From: Takakia lepidozioides
Taxonomy: Eukaryota > Streptophyta > Takakiopsida > Takakiales > Takakiaceae
Length of the DNA stretch: 64,000 nucleotides
Reading direction: 5' to 3'
NCBI GenBank assembly: GCA_030704615.1
Contig: CM060733.1
Coordinates: 1,180,001-1,244,000, forward strand
This document shows positions 10,489-21,556 of the stretch, in pieces (within the stretch, counting starts at the first letter, position 1; every line of letters starts with the position of its first letter). The translations under genes were made by a program, and so were the position numbers. The notes beneath the pieces are model-generated. The model saw nothing but the letters and a program-made list of their open reading frames with translations. It was not told the DNA's origin and did not search any database.

Positions 10489-11334
10489 TGCATGCTTAGC
10501 CCGGCTTAACTAGCTCAGGAATCCGATTGCAAAAACTTGTGTTGTACAAATTTTATTATAAATGAAATGGTTTTCAAATGTTGTGCGTCCTATTTTGTTT
10601 AGAATGGTGATGCATGGTATGGTTGGCTAGTGTGTAGAATGCATACTAGCTTACAAAAGTGGGAGAGGTAAATTAGATTAATCGTGTGTTTGCGTGGTGC
10701 CGAAATCGGGTGACTCCCATCCAAGGGGTAAGGTAACTTGCGCCTTCTTTGGGAGTTCAGGTGCTAGTGCGCACCTGGCGCGTGCGCGTACTATAACTGC
10801 GCTACCGAGGGGGTTGCCTTGTAGTGCGGGCTAACGCGGAAGCTACGTGCTTCCGTTCATATACTATAATCGTGTAACCTCGGGACGAAGGCGTAGTGCG
10901 GCTTCAGCATGTTCCCGTACCTCAGGCCGACATTCCAAGGCGGACCCAATTGTAGTGATTGGGGCGCACGGTTGGTTCAAGGTTATCTTCCTAGTAAAAA
11001 AGGGTTCAAGGTGAACCCTTGCTCAAGGCGATGCCAAAAGCGACATCATGAGCGGTCGCAAGCAATGTTGTTGCAGTAAGGCGATTCGATCCTCGGGGAG
11101 GATTGTTCCTTGGCCTTGAAGTAGGCCAAGAAGAGTCCACTGGGAGGAGCTTGAGAGGCTTCACCCTTGGCCGAGACTTGGAGGAAGTCGGCCGAACTAG
11201 CTAGTGGAGAGTAAAATCAAGTGGGGGGTTTGGTTCTTTGCCATGGCACGCCATGGTACGGAAACAAACTCCTTGATGTGGGACACCACAACTTGGATGT
11301 TCGTTTCTACAAAATGGACAAGTCGATGAGGACA
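10489..11334 (+). mobile_element. LTR-A copy 2 (3' LTR of the gypsy chromovirus)
   Basis: About 846 bp from TGCATGCTTAGCC to ...GATGAGGACA. It aligns nearly base for base with copy 1 (5620-7174) outside the nested solo LTR. Sequence similarity between the copies stops at GATGAGGAC, which sets the outer border. Position directly behind the pol stop and polypurine tract marks it as the 3' LTR. Confidence 0.7.
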
Positions 11335-11359
11335 TCGATTCCCTGCTGGTAGGGGTGTG

Positions 11360-12087
11360 TGTCGCGGCCCTTTGCCTTAAGGGCAGGGGGTCGGGACACG
11401 AGAGGGGCTGCCCATGTGGTGGGGGCAGTGACAACAATAGATGCGGGGGCTGAAGCACCCTTGAGTGCCCAAGGCACTCAAGGAGGCGGAGGCGCTCACT
11501 AGGTGAAGCCCCGCACACCGGGTTGCGGTGGGGGTGGTTCCACAAGGGGTGGTGGTAGCTTAGTGGGACTTAGTGGGGGTGACATAGGACTCACCATGGG
11601 GCGGAGACCTTGTGGTGGGAGTCGTGGGGAGTCTTGGGACTCATCACGGTCCAATGGGACCGTGGTGGGTGGGCCAAGACTCACCGCGACTCATCACCGA
11701 GAGTTGAGGGTTTTCGTGGTGGTTCGCCATAAAATGGCATGGTTGTTTGTGAAACCCCCGTGGACAGTCACAGAAGTATATATAGGGAGTAGTAACCCCG
11801 AGAACGGTGCAAGCCCGTTGGTGACCAAAAACTAGTGAGTAACCGTGCGAGCCGTAAAGCGACCAAGGTGTGGGGAGCTATTCCGGACTGCCATCGACCA
11901 AATTAGGGAATTTCCACTTGGCCCAAATTGAGAGAGGGTCTCGTGGAGGAGTAAAAGGGGACCGTTATGTCCCGGTGAGCAGCCGAAGCTCCGAGTTGGC
12001 CCGACGGCCAGTTTGGGAGTTAGGCGCGCGCATCAAAACGAGTAACTATGATTTGAAGGGGCGCTTACCGAAGTGAGGTGCGCGACA
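11360..12087 (+). mobile_element. LTR-B copy c
   Basis: 728 bp starting TGTCGCGGCC and ending GCGCGACA, with the inverted terminal bases TGTCGCG/CGCGACA. It is homologous to the solo LTR at 5742-6451 (opposite strand) and to 7946-8418. The flanks (GGTGTG left, CCGGGA right) do not form a 5-bp duplication, and neither a primer-binding site nor a polypurine tract is obvious, so whether this is a solo LTR after rearrangement or an element end is open. Confidence 0.7.
11777..11784 (+). promoter_or_regulatory. TATA box of LTR-B copy c
   Basis: TATATATA in GAAGTATATATAGGGAG, as in copies a and b. Confidence 0.5.
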
Positions 12088-12649
12088 CCGGGAGCGGAGC
12101 GAGGATCTTGGATTTGGAATTATTTTTTAGATGAAAAAGTGTAATATTTAATTCAATCACTTAGCATGTTTGGTTTGCACCATTTCGAACCTCAAACCTC
12201 ACCACTATATTGCATGTCATCTGACTACCGCATTACTATCCACTTCTTGATTTATTTTTTATTTTTTAATATTTTATGCTAGAATACACGCTCGCAGGTG
12301 AGAGGGGGGGGTGGTGATTTGACGGCACACCCCACCGGAACGGCCATACCCACCAGCGAGGCTCCCACGCTTGCATTCAACTCGTCGGGTCGGGTAAGCG
12401 TACCTAGTCTTTTCCGAATAGGAATAATATAAGAACTTAATGCACATTCTGACGAGTTCTACCAGAGAGGGGGATATAGAGAACTTGCTGAGCAACCAAA
12501 GTATGCATTGGAGTTTCAACACTATGTATTGAATCTACAGAACCGGACAGGCCCGATTCAACAGTAGTCTTATCTGCAAGCTTAGTACAGTACAATTCTC
12601 GTAAACGGGAACTAGTTGTACCACATTCAAAAAAAATCCGTACTACATC
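12088..12649. other. intergenic, nothing recognised
   Basis: AT-rich first part (12120-12290), then a G-run near 12305. No coding signature. It may include the decayed 3' part of the HUH-like gene. Confidence 0.4.
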
Positions 12650-13373
12650 TACCATTTCCGACATCCGGCTCGCTCATTGCCTTCCAGATCGATTGAGCTT
12701 GTTGAAGTCCATGCCGCTATTTTTAAACGGAACGACCGAAGATGTTGCAATAAAACTGACCAGACTTCAACATGTTGAACAGAACACGGCGCATGGCAGT
12801 ACCAAGTTGCCTTCCCATTTTATGCTTCGACCACATTTGTGCACGTTAATCCAGTAGATTTTGATGTGTCAGACAGACTTGGTTTTTAATTGATGAAGCG
12901 CCGTACTTGACATACTCATCCAACCCATTCTACATTTGTTCGGCACTGATATTGCGATGTACGAATTTGAAATCAGGTTTGTCGATATTCTTTAAATAGT
13001 AACCAACCATCCCAATAAAAGTGTGTAAGCCTTTTCCACGAAGGGCTTTGCAATGAACCAGGTGTCCGGGGGGCGCAATTTTGGGATCATCCCATCCAAG
13101 TTCTTTTTTGATTAGCTTGTTTAACATCAACAAGCTAGAAACATAGAGTGTACAAACCATTTGCAGGTGGAGGTGAAATAGTGTGTCACCCCTTTCCAAT
13201 GCACACAATCCGGGGATACAGATGTGCTCGATGAAATTTTCCATCTTCTGTAAGCAGTTGACGTCTATAACTGCTGCACCGACACCGATGGTGACACTAG
13301 CCTCCAAAAAAATTTCAGTGCTCTTGCATTTTTCCTTTGCCCTCTCCTTAGCCGCTGCTTTCATCCTCGGCAT
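12650..13373 (-). pseudogene. HUH replication-initiator-like (Replitron-like) protein, decayed
   Basis: Read leftward from the ATG at 13373. The open part (147 residues) has ALERGDTLFHLHLQMVC, where H-L-H-L-Q fits the HUH metal-binding motif that follows an ERG-like turn in Rep proteins. It also has GLHTFIGMVGYYLKN, which fits the region of the nucleophilic tyrosine followed by lysine. A stop at about 12930 follows ISAEQM. The same frame then continues with coding-like sequence: GLDEYVKYGASSIKNQVCL, a stop, AQMWSKHKMGRQLGTAMRR, LFNMLKSGQFY, two more stops, and AQSIWKAMSEP near 12670. Thus one gene with several nonsense changes. HUH Y1 nucleases of this type occur in Replitrons and rolling-circle replicons; the assignment is from motifs only, with no helicase seen. 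Confidence 0.5.
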
Positions 13374-14098
13374 TTCCTACCCTGTGCACCAGGCGCAAGT
13401 GAATCGACCCCACGCTACTGGGCACTAGCCTGTAATTCCTTATGCAGCGGTCGCTGGCCCACCTTATCGTTCGTGGGGGCTCGTCTTGCCATAATATGTC
13501 ACTGCCACACCACCGTACCTCGCACCCAGTACCCTCGTCTGGCCCCACCACTCGGCCTGGATCGTACTTCTCCAATGAGTGTGCCGCCTATCATTGCTCT
13601 TCAAAGCTCCAGAACTTTCCAGATCGTAGGTAGTTCTCGAAAGTTCCAGAGCACACCACCTCATCATTTTTCTTGGAGCATCTACAACTTTCCGCTATTT
13701 CTACGCTACGATCTACACCTGCTCTCATCATTCAGGCGTTCCAGCAGCCCAGCCCACCCTTCTCAATGGCCGGGCCATTCGCCTTTGTCTTTCTGACCTT
13801 TAGGATCAAACCCCTCGGAGGATTTGGGACCGTTACTTATGCACATCATTGTAGTTTGTTATATGGTAATTTAGATATTTGCTTAAGGCTCTGCTCTATT
13901 TTTGCAGGTATTGTAGTTTATTGCAATTTTTTGTAACTCTTTAACATTAGGTGTTGCTGTGAGGCCTTTCCAGCACGTTAAGGGTTTTCAGTGCTTATGT
14001 GCCATGTGTTATATTATCATTAGCACTGCAAAGCAAAACAACGCATTATAAACCATAATGCACTGCCGTGAGCATCTCGATGGTGTGACAAGTTTTGA
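13374..14098. other. intergenic with heat-shock-element-like motifs
   Basis: No supported gene. Short overlapping frames at 13440-13800 lack family features. Two heat-shock-element-like motifs lie at 13612-13651. Confidence 0.4.
13612..13651 (+). promoter_or_regulatory. two adjacent heat-shock-element-like motifs
   Basis: GAActTTCcaGAt at 13612-13624 and TTCtcGAAagTTCcaGAg at 13634-13651 each follow the alternating nGAAn/nTTCn rule with 2-base spacing. The two also form an imperfect inverted repeat. No obvious heat-shock gene follows, so these may be remnants of a promoter or of an LTR. Confidence 0.4.
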
Positions 14099-14290
14099 TT
14101 GACTGTGACCTATGACGTCGTCCGGGATGCAGCAGCTGTGGTTGCTCGTGATGCTGGGATACATGTCATTCGAGAGCAACCTGGGGACTATGTGTATTTG
14201 CAGCAGACAGCGCTTACGACCTTGGATGTCACAGCAGGACGTGTGATTCTAAGGGTCAGGGAGGTGTTGCCTTCAAGAGTATTGATTCTG
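14099..14290 (+). pseudogene. fragment of a restriction-like-endonuclease LINE
   Basis: The frame at 14099 encodes DVVRDAAAVVARDAGIHVIR, then EQP, which parallels DMVRDVVTSIAREAGYHVLR and EQP in the better copy at 53300-53390. The remainder of the endonuclease motif is degenerate. A small relic. Confidence 0.4.
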
Positions 14291-14815
14291 GAGGGTCGAG
14301 ATGGCATGATATGGAAGGACCATGTGCGCAATTGTGCGCCATGTCACCTTCCACATGTGGATGGGATGATAGATCCAATCTTGCAGTGGTACCTACAGGG
14401 TTGCGTTGCATGCTATGTGGGCATGCTGGTGGCGTTGCAACCATGTTGGTGTGTGACAAATGCTCAAGGGGGTGGCACATGTGATGCTTGACACCGCCAC
14501 TTGAGGAGGTTCATATCGGAAAATGATTATGTCCACGATGCCTTGGACAAAGGTAGTGGGCATGACAATGGTGAGGCTGACAAATGATCCAAGGTCTAGC
14601 TAGTAGGGCTTCAATGCCATGGATACTCAACTGAAGATCATGGATTGCATGAAGGTGAGTAACAATGGGGCTACTTTTGCACCCGGCCTCTTGATCTATC
14701 AACTTCAGATGTTGGGACTTGTGCAATTGAAGACCAAACAATGATCTTATTGGAGAGGATACTTGCCAGCTATCCGGCGTTAGAGGGACCTAATCACCAG
14801 CTAGGGGGGCGATTA
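14291..14815. other. no gene seen
   Basis: Unassigned sequence after the LINE relic. No motif or repeat recognised. Confidence 0.3.
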
Positions 14816-15329
14816 TGGCGTGGCTTTCTAGGATTATATGCCAGGAAGTGTGGTTGGACAACGATGTATGTTGTGGCACAATTCTTAGGTGCACGACAGC
14901 TGTCATGGTTTTGTTTGTGATTAGTTAGAAATAGTTATTTCTAGCTAATTAGGACTTTATACATTTATACTTGTATTTTGTTGGCATTGGGACTTCATTT
15001 GGTTCCATGTGGCAAGTGAGGTGACAACCTCACTTGGGATGTGGAGAGGTTATCTCCACGTGATGTGCAGGAAGACTTGTCTTCTTCTAGTCGAGCCTTC
15101 CGAGGCCTCTCTCGCCATAGCTCTAGTACTTGAGATGGAAAGTGGGTGAGGTCTGTATGGTGGAGTCCTTTAGCAAAGGTGCCATTGGTTTGACTTATGT
15201 ATCGTGATAGAGGGGGTTCACCTCTTTTTACCATTTCCGTATCATTGTGGCGTGGCTTTCTAGGATTATATGCTAGGAAGTGTGGTTGGACAACGATGTA
15301 TGTTGTGGCACAATTCTTAGGTGCACGAC
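14816..15329. repeat. 82-bp direct repeats flanking an LTR-like block
   Basis: 14816-14897 and 15248-15329 are near-identical (one clear difference in GCCAGGAAG/GCTAGGAAG). Between them lie AGC, a 344-bp TG...CA block (14901-15244) and TTG. Such symmetry suggests either a duplication of the target by recombination between neighbouring copies, or a miniature LTR element whose terminal repeats are the 82-bp units. Confidence 0.6.
14901..15244. mobile_element. LTR-like block (possible Copia/TRIM-type solo LTR)
   Basis: Starts TGTCATGG and ends GTATCA. Near the start is a stem TTAGTTAGAAATA / TATTTCTAGCTAA, as is common in the AT-rich LTR heads of Copia elements. No coding capacity. There is no 5-bp target duplication at the block ends. 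Confidence 0.4.
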
Positions 15330-15559
15330 TGAGATTTGACTAGTAGGCTGCTCGGAGCTCCTCCGGCCAGCGGGCCCCACCATCTCACATAATCTCTTCA
15401 TTTTATTTATTTATTCTTACTTCAAAGAAACTTAGGGGACAGAGGCCCTCCGCCTTTGGTGCCCCATATGAGGTCAAAGGTTTGTGAAGCACCTTCATCA
15501 TTTTTTACTCCGAACACCTGCACAAGGCTACCAACATGGTTGTCTAGGCTTTTCTCCCC
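15330..15559. other. no gene seen
   Basis: Short AT-rich spacer with a TTTATTTATTTATT run near 15400. Confidence 0.3.
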
Positions 15560-16110
15560 TTAGTCATCAGGTTTGAGTAGATAATATTAAACAAGAAAAT
15601 AGAGTCTGATTGGGGAGGAGGTGGGTGCTAGTGAGAACAGAAAAGAAGAACCAGCCTCCAAACATAAACCGCCATGGAGTAATGAATAAGACAATGTTCG
15701 AAACTTTCCACTTCATTAGCGGTGCATAAGGAGCAGAAAGCTTGGGCCAAGCTTGGGCTCTAGCGTGGTCAATTGGAACAATCTAATTAGCTAGCTTCTG
15801 GAGGAAGGTGCTTATCTTTGCCGATCTGTCATTATGCCAAACCTCATGCCAAAACTATTTCCAGGTAGGGGAGGGGATAAGGAGGGCAATTTCTTGTTCC
15901 AATGACGCGCACAAGTGAAAGGAGGCCACAACACATTAAAGCCCAATTTAGTTAACCAAAGAAGGGGGTGCACTTTGCAAAAATAACTTGGATAAGACCC
16001 AAAGTTACGGCATTTAATTTTTTTAATTTTAGCGACAGTGGCCGTGGAAACTTTATTTAGAATTATTTTGGGGAAAAAAATTAAAACCCCTATTACACCA
16101 TGAGGCACAC
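15560..16110 (-). pseudogene. degenerate LINE reverse-transcriptase tail
   Basis: The complement of about 15665-15760 reads FCSLCTANEVESFEHCLIHY followed by a VWRL segment, which fits the C-x2-C...H-x-x-C zinc motif near the C-terminus of plant LINE RTs. Flanking frames (to about 16110) are shifted and stop-rich. Fragment only. Confidence 0.35.
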
Positions 16111-17455
16111 ACGGTAGTTAGTGAGAAAACGAACTTGACCCCTTGACTTGAGAAGGGAGGGAGACCATATTGGGACACACTCCCAAACTCCTACAAAACT
16201 ACTAGAGACAACTATGCTTTTAAACAAAGCTAAATCAGATGTAGCAAATGCTTAGCGCCTTGTCAAATTGCAGCAAAAGTGAGTACAAACTATAAACCCA
16301 TGGGTCTGTCTAACTATGCTTAGAGAGTGGTCCAGGACTTAACTAGGACCCAGGGAACGGGAAAAGCCTGTATTAAGGCTAAGAAGAGAAGAGGGCTCGT
16401 AGAGGGCCCTGAAAACTGCACACCCCATGCTAGGGTCATTAAGTGCGGCAGTGGGACCAATTGTATATGTGGCGGAGGCAACCTTCTAGAAGGGTCCCAC
16501 CGCTCAGGGCTCGGCGGGCTTCTAGAAGGTCCCACCACCCTATGAGGGTATACAAAGAGAGCCGGGGCTCTCTTCCCTGCGTCTTATTATTTGCTCACTT
16601 ACTACTTACTAGCACCTAGGGGTCGCTCACTTACTACTTACTAAGTACCTAGGGGGCTCTGCGCAGGTAGGGCCCCAAAAAGAAATGCAAACCATACATA
16701 TTAAATTAATAGATGTAGTGGGTGTGATGAAATAAGGGGGCCAGATCAATGTGTGTGTCAGACACATGCAATTGTAATCCCGCATAGCTTTGTAATTCCG
16801 CAAGTAGTGCCCCCGCATTGTTTTCGTTCTCCTGCATGATCCTGGGAGCCACTTCCATGTCAAGTCTGTGATTTGCCCAGTTTCTCGATTTTTGTCTCTT
16901 TATGTGCAGGCATGATGATGCGTTCCGAATCCAAAATGTCTCAGTTAGCAAAGAAGGTGGTTTTTATTTGATACTTGTAAATGCCCTTCCAAGAACAAAA
17001 TATACCAAGGTTCGGTGCAAGTGTTTATTCATATTTTACCTGGAATGGGTTGATGGCGGATGGGAGAGAGCGGGCTGTCACTCTGCCTGGTTTGACGGTC
17101 TGATTCTACTTCTTGGACATACATGTTCGGAAATTGTGGTAGTTACTAGAGTCCAACTAAACCTTGTTGCAGCGATTTACACATTTGTTGACATCGACCC
17201 AGGGCTCTCTAAAATATGATCAGATCTACAATGAACTCATGGGTTATCTTCCCTGCCACATGCAGTGCCTACAGTGAACGACATGATGTTATTCTATGCC
17301 ATAGTGCAGGAATCACAAAAATGAACACGAATTCATACATAGGCACCCTGAGCTGTGTGGAAAGTGCAGTAGCACAAGAGTTATTGGTGTAGTATATAGG
17401 CTCCATCCTCACAGCAAGAGACTCAGTAGACAATCAGTTGAGCATGGACAGAAAA
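16111..17455. other. intergenic with small repeats
   Basis: Two TTCTAGAAGG(G)TCCCACC units lie at about 16485-16540, and a GAGAGCCGGGGCTCTC hairpin near 16557-16572 is followed by a tandem repeat. No gene supported. 17200-17455 is the 3' flank of the USP gene. Confidence 0.4.
16593..16656. repeat. two-copy 32-bp tandem repeat
   Basis: GCTCACTTACTACTTACTA occurs at 16593 and again at 16625, each followed by (GC/GT)ACCTAGGGG. It lies just after a short GC hairpin and a TATACAAAG box, so it may be part of an LTR leader. Confidence 0.5.
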
Positions 17456-20400
17456 TCAGTCGTCCATTGGGTCTTCAGGTGCAGACTTGGGATCTCGTTT
17501 GATAACAATAATTGGACAGTCCACATTCTTCATGCAATAGGAGCTCACGCCTCCCACAAACATCCTGCCAGAACATGTATAATTTGCTAAGTATGGAGTG
17601 AGGAGATGAAGTCCAATGTCACGAAGAACATGAGGATCAAACTAAACACGCAAAATGTCTTTGCAATCATAGACCCATGGGCTCGTATAATTCCTTCCAC
17701 CTCTCAGCATCTACTGCATGCCACTCCGTCAGGTCCTGAACTCGTCGTGACAGGAAGTACTAGCAAGCAGCAGGATGGAGGGTTCCCCTTCATGGCTTCC
17801 TGCCTTAAATTCTGAGTGGTTGCCTGGAGAAGGTTTCTAAAGTGGTCTGTCCCTATCATCTTCAGGGGAAAAAGCAAAGCGATGCCAAATCCCTGCAAAA
17901 CATCGCTATGGCAGTCTTTGACCTGCTAGGATGCTAGGAACTAGTGTAGGGGAACGGGGCCAATGAAAGTGTGTGAGTCTGACATTACCTTCAAGCAGCA
18001 GCCTTGCCCAAAAAGCTCATAACACAATACAGGATAGAAATATTGATTGCTATTTAAACACTGACTGGGCTGATAGTGCATAGAGGATGCAGTACCGTTG
18101 CAATGTGCCAAGGCCACGGTTTCCCATGACCAAGATGTCAGGATGCACTCTGCGAACTTCCTCACATATCGTACTCTTGATATCTCCTTGCTTCAACCAG
18201 CCTTCACACTCCACCTGTCATTAAAGAAACCCAAACCTGACAGCTTGTTGCAGCAGCCATGATCAACGAAGTCCGAGCGATATAAAGTGGTCAAAAGAGA
18301 ATGTACTCATAAGACGTTGTACTCATAGACCCTGCACCCAGTTTTGGCGGAACAAGAGGGAACAGACACTACGTCTATGAGGGGTGCACTCCGGTAGTGG
18401 GGCTTACCAAGATAAAGACAATTAGGTCGGGCTTTCCAGATATCCTCTACAAAGCCCTTCACACAAGCATCAACCTGCTGTGTGTGCGCTGTCCAGCTAT
18501 TAGACCCCAACAGGGCCAGGGCTTTAGGCTCAGCCTCAAGATTTTCTAAGTTGGCGAACAAAGGTGTGGGAACAATGTTCTTGATGTTACTGAAGAGGGT
18601 CACTCTCTGGTGAGAATATCCCGGACAATGTATCAGAAATGGGATCACATTGTCTTCAGGCTGCCCCCACATTGGGCAATTAGGATCTCCTTTTCCTCTC
18701 TTCAAAGGTAGGCTTCCCACCCTGAGTTTACATTAGGTAGGTCCTTGATATCATACTTAAGGTCCTCGCCCATGTGACAGACTGGAAACAAGTTCAGAGA
18801 AGTTTTACATTTTCATCCAGCAGTCTTCGGGCATCTGACATGGCATTAGACACTGCAACCTCCAGGTCAGCTTCATCTTGCAGGGTCAATTCTTCTGGAC
18901 TAATATTCAGAAATAGAGTCGACTACGGGTATAAGGTATTAGACATGCTATTCAACTAACCGCACCATCTGACCTTGGACTCGTCGCGTCGAGAGCCTAA
19001 GGGAGGTATGCCAAACTCGCCCCCCGAACAGTCATGTTACCTGTTCTAGAGCACGCTGACATGCTCTCTTTGGGCACCGCAACCTGAATGGATTCTAGAG
19101 ATTTAGCATGGTTGGAGTTGTCGACCCACACAGCAGGATGCATACTCCAAGGCAGGCATTACCGTTGCAAAGCATGGTCCTTTTAACTTTAGTATTAATC
19201 CCTCTGCAGTGGAATACTTTAGTGAGGCAGCTTTGCGTTTAGCAGCTTGAACCACTTTTTATATATGCGCATCCCAGTTGCAACTGGAGGAAAACTCAAC
19301 ACCAAAGATATGTGTAGGAAGGGAGCACAGGGACCCCAAGTTCATTTGAGATCCCCACCTCCCTCCCCACGATCATTGAAAGCCACCATTGCGCATTTGA
19401 TAACATTGGCTTCTAGCCTCCACAGGTCAAAGTACCTCTTTGCACAACCAATCAACTCCTGAAGATCGGATGGGCTATCCCCTAGGCCTGCAAAGTCATC
19501 CGCAAACATAAGGGCTGGAATAATGGCATCACCCTACTTTACCCAAACCCCTCACTTTCCACATCTTCAAGCAGTGAAAACATTGAAGAGCAGTGGGGAG
19601 AGGGTACAGCCTAGAGCTACACGTTGGTCAACATGAATGAAGTTAGATTTCTGTCCATTAACCATAATGCAGCTTTTGGTGTTCACATACAGGTTGTGAA
19701 CCATCCTCCACATCTTTCCCCTGACCCAGAAGACCAAAGACAGAGCCACAACCCCTCTCACACTCTGAAATAAACCTTTTGACATCCAGGAAGAAGACAA
19801 AAGTGGGCTTTCCATCTTTTTTCCTTCCCTGAATAATCTGGCTTAGTGTGAAGATATGGTCAACACAGCCCCTACTTCTCCCAAAGCCAGCCTGGCATTC
19901 ATGGCAAACACCTTTAGACTCCAGATTAGCCTCGAGATGGGTACTTATAAGCCTACAAAATAGCTTGCCAACTGCGTTAAGGAACGTAATGCTGCAATAG
20001 TTTCCAGGCTCTTCTCTTCGCCTTTCTTAAACAGGTTGACAATGACACCCTCTCAATGGAATCACTTCAGTCTACCAAATAAGGTTAAAGAGAGAAAGAT
20101 TCAAGGGACACAACAACATCCACAAGGGCTGAAAGACAAAGCCCAAAAACCAACAGGCCTTTGGACGAAACCCAAACTAACAATAAAAATCTTGACAAAC
20201 CATGTTAGAGTAACCCAAAATTCCAAACAGAGAATGCTAGTTCCGCTGTTGCTGTTCAAGTGTATGCTCCTCTCTCAGGCAGAGAACAGAATACTGTGTC
20301 TGGCTCTTGTTCACAGCATTTATGATACCTAGGAGGTTGCTTTCATTCCTTGTAGGACACCCAGAACATCCAATATGTACATGATTGGCCTAATAAGTCA

Positions 20401-21556
20401 GTCACACTAGGTTCAGCAGAGAAAGAAAGCAGCCAGTAAAAACTTCCAGTGTATTTTCATGTGCCCAACGTGAACCAGTGGAGAGGAACAAGGGTTGGGT
20501 GAACAAGGAGCAGGATGTGGGCTACTACCTTCCCTGAGAGGATGCTCAAGTTATGGGGACCCGTGGTGAAGAGGACATGCACAGAAGAATCAACTGGCCT
20601 ATATGGACCAAAAACTCCATGTGAGAAAGAAGAAGAAAAACTAATACTTTATCTGCACTTCGCCTGTAGTACAAATTGAGTAAATTGACTTATGTCATCT
20701 CCTGTTCCATCTATGCCTGAATTTGCCCAAGCTCTTATCAGGAATTTGGCGGAGGGGTAGGAAGGAGGACATGCTGATGTGGTTGTCTCCTAAAATGAAT
20801 AAAAGAAATATACAGGGGAGCCCTAGGGAACAAGCAAGAAAAGGAAGAGAGAGATAAGGAAATACCCCAGCTTCATTGCACTGCTTAATGAATTTTTCTA
20901 GTAAATTGAGACCTTCGTTTCGCTCTTCCACCTTCAGGTGCTTAAAGTCATCAGCTGTCGCATACATGCTATCCATATCTTTATATCCTGCTCACGACAA
21001 CTCAACGACAATGGGTTCAGTCTCTTGTGATAAATGGATTGTCTTAATCGATCCACAAACGAGAGAGAGAGGGAGAAAGACTGAGGCTTGAAGCTATAAG
21101 CATGCTGATGAGAAGCCCACTGGAGTGAATTTTGAAGATCTGGACATGAATCTTTACAAACTATAGGTGATGGTACCCATTCTGTAGGCTCGATTGGTTT
21201 CAGTTCTCACCGTGGGGCAACTTCATCGTTGGATTTGGGTACCCTGCATCTGATATTCAGACGAAATAGTAATTCGCTCCCTGCTAAGATTCCACAATAG
21301 AATTCGTAAATCAAGTCTCAGTATAAAAGAATACAAAGAGAACTTTGCCCATACCGTCTTCATCAGGAACTTGGACATGAAGGATGAGCAGCTTAAACTC
21401 TTTGCTACAACATGGTCGTAGAAGTTTCTTCAAGGCCCACTCAAAGGCTTGTGTGCTGCTAATAGAGGGCTTTGGGTAGCCTTGCGTGGAGCGACTGACC
21501 GCTATCATTACTCTCGTCGGTGGGTTGCTTGCAGCTGGAGTCTTCTCATCTCCCAT
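17456..21556 (-). CDS. universal stress protein A-like protein (four exons, 183 aa)
   Basis: Exons 21556-21355, 20987-20866, 18214-18096 and 17564-17456 join in frame (202+122+119+109 = 552 nt), each with GT...AG borders. The product is a single UspA domain: strand 1 at RVMIAVSRS (15-23), HVQVPDEDG (60-68), DMDSMYATADDFKHLK, then ILVMGNRGLGTLQ (136-147) and SSYCMKNVDCPIIVIK. Plant UspA proteins bind ATP/AMP and act in stress signalling. The binding loop G139-x2-G142-x9-G152 is present, but the following S/T is Gly153, so nucleotide binding may be altered. Intron 2 (about 2.65 kb) carries a LINE. Decayed copies of exons 2-3 lie at 48.1-49.8 kb, and of exon 3 at 32.8-33.2 kb. The start is the first ATG of the domain. 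Confidence 0.9.
18300..20075 (-). pseudogene. LINE (non-LTR) reverse transcriptase in USP intron 2
   Basis: Minus-strand pieces in RT order: IEGVIVNLFKKGE near 20045, QIIQGRKKDGKPTFVFFLDV near 19830, GKMWRMVHNLYVNTKSC and GCTLSPLLFNVF at 19570-19740, and the catalytic LMFADDFAGLGDS near 19500. The C-terminal zinc region (18307-18720) follows, with CPMWGQPEDN...HCPGYSHQR and QVDACVKGFVEDIWK. Many stops and shifts are present. The related intron at 48.3-49.0 kb lacks this block, so it is a separable insertion. It shares the same RT tail and 3' end (CTTATGAGTAC) with the fragments at 49131-49577 and 59500-60283. Confidence 0.8.

Noticed and set aside
16902-17219. 105-aa plus-strand frame
   Set aside because: No recognisable domain, and the composition looks non-coding.
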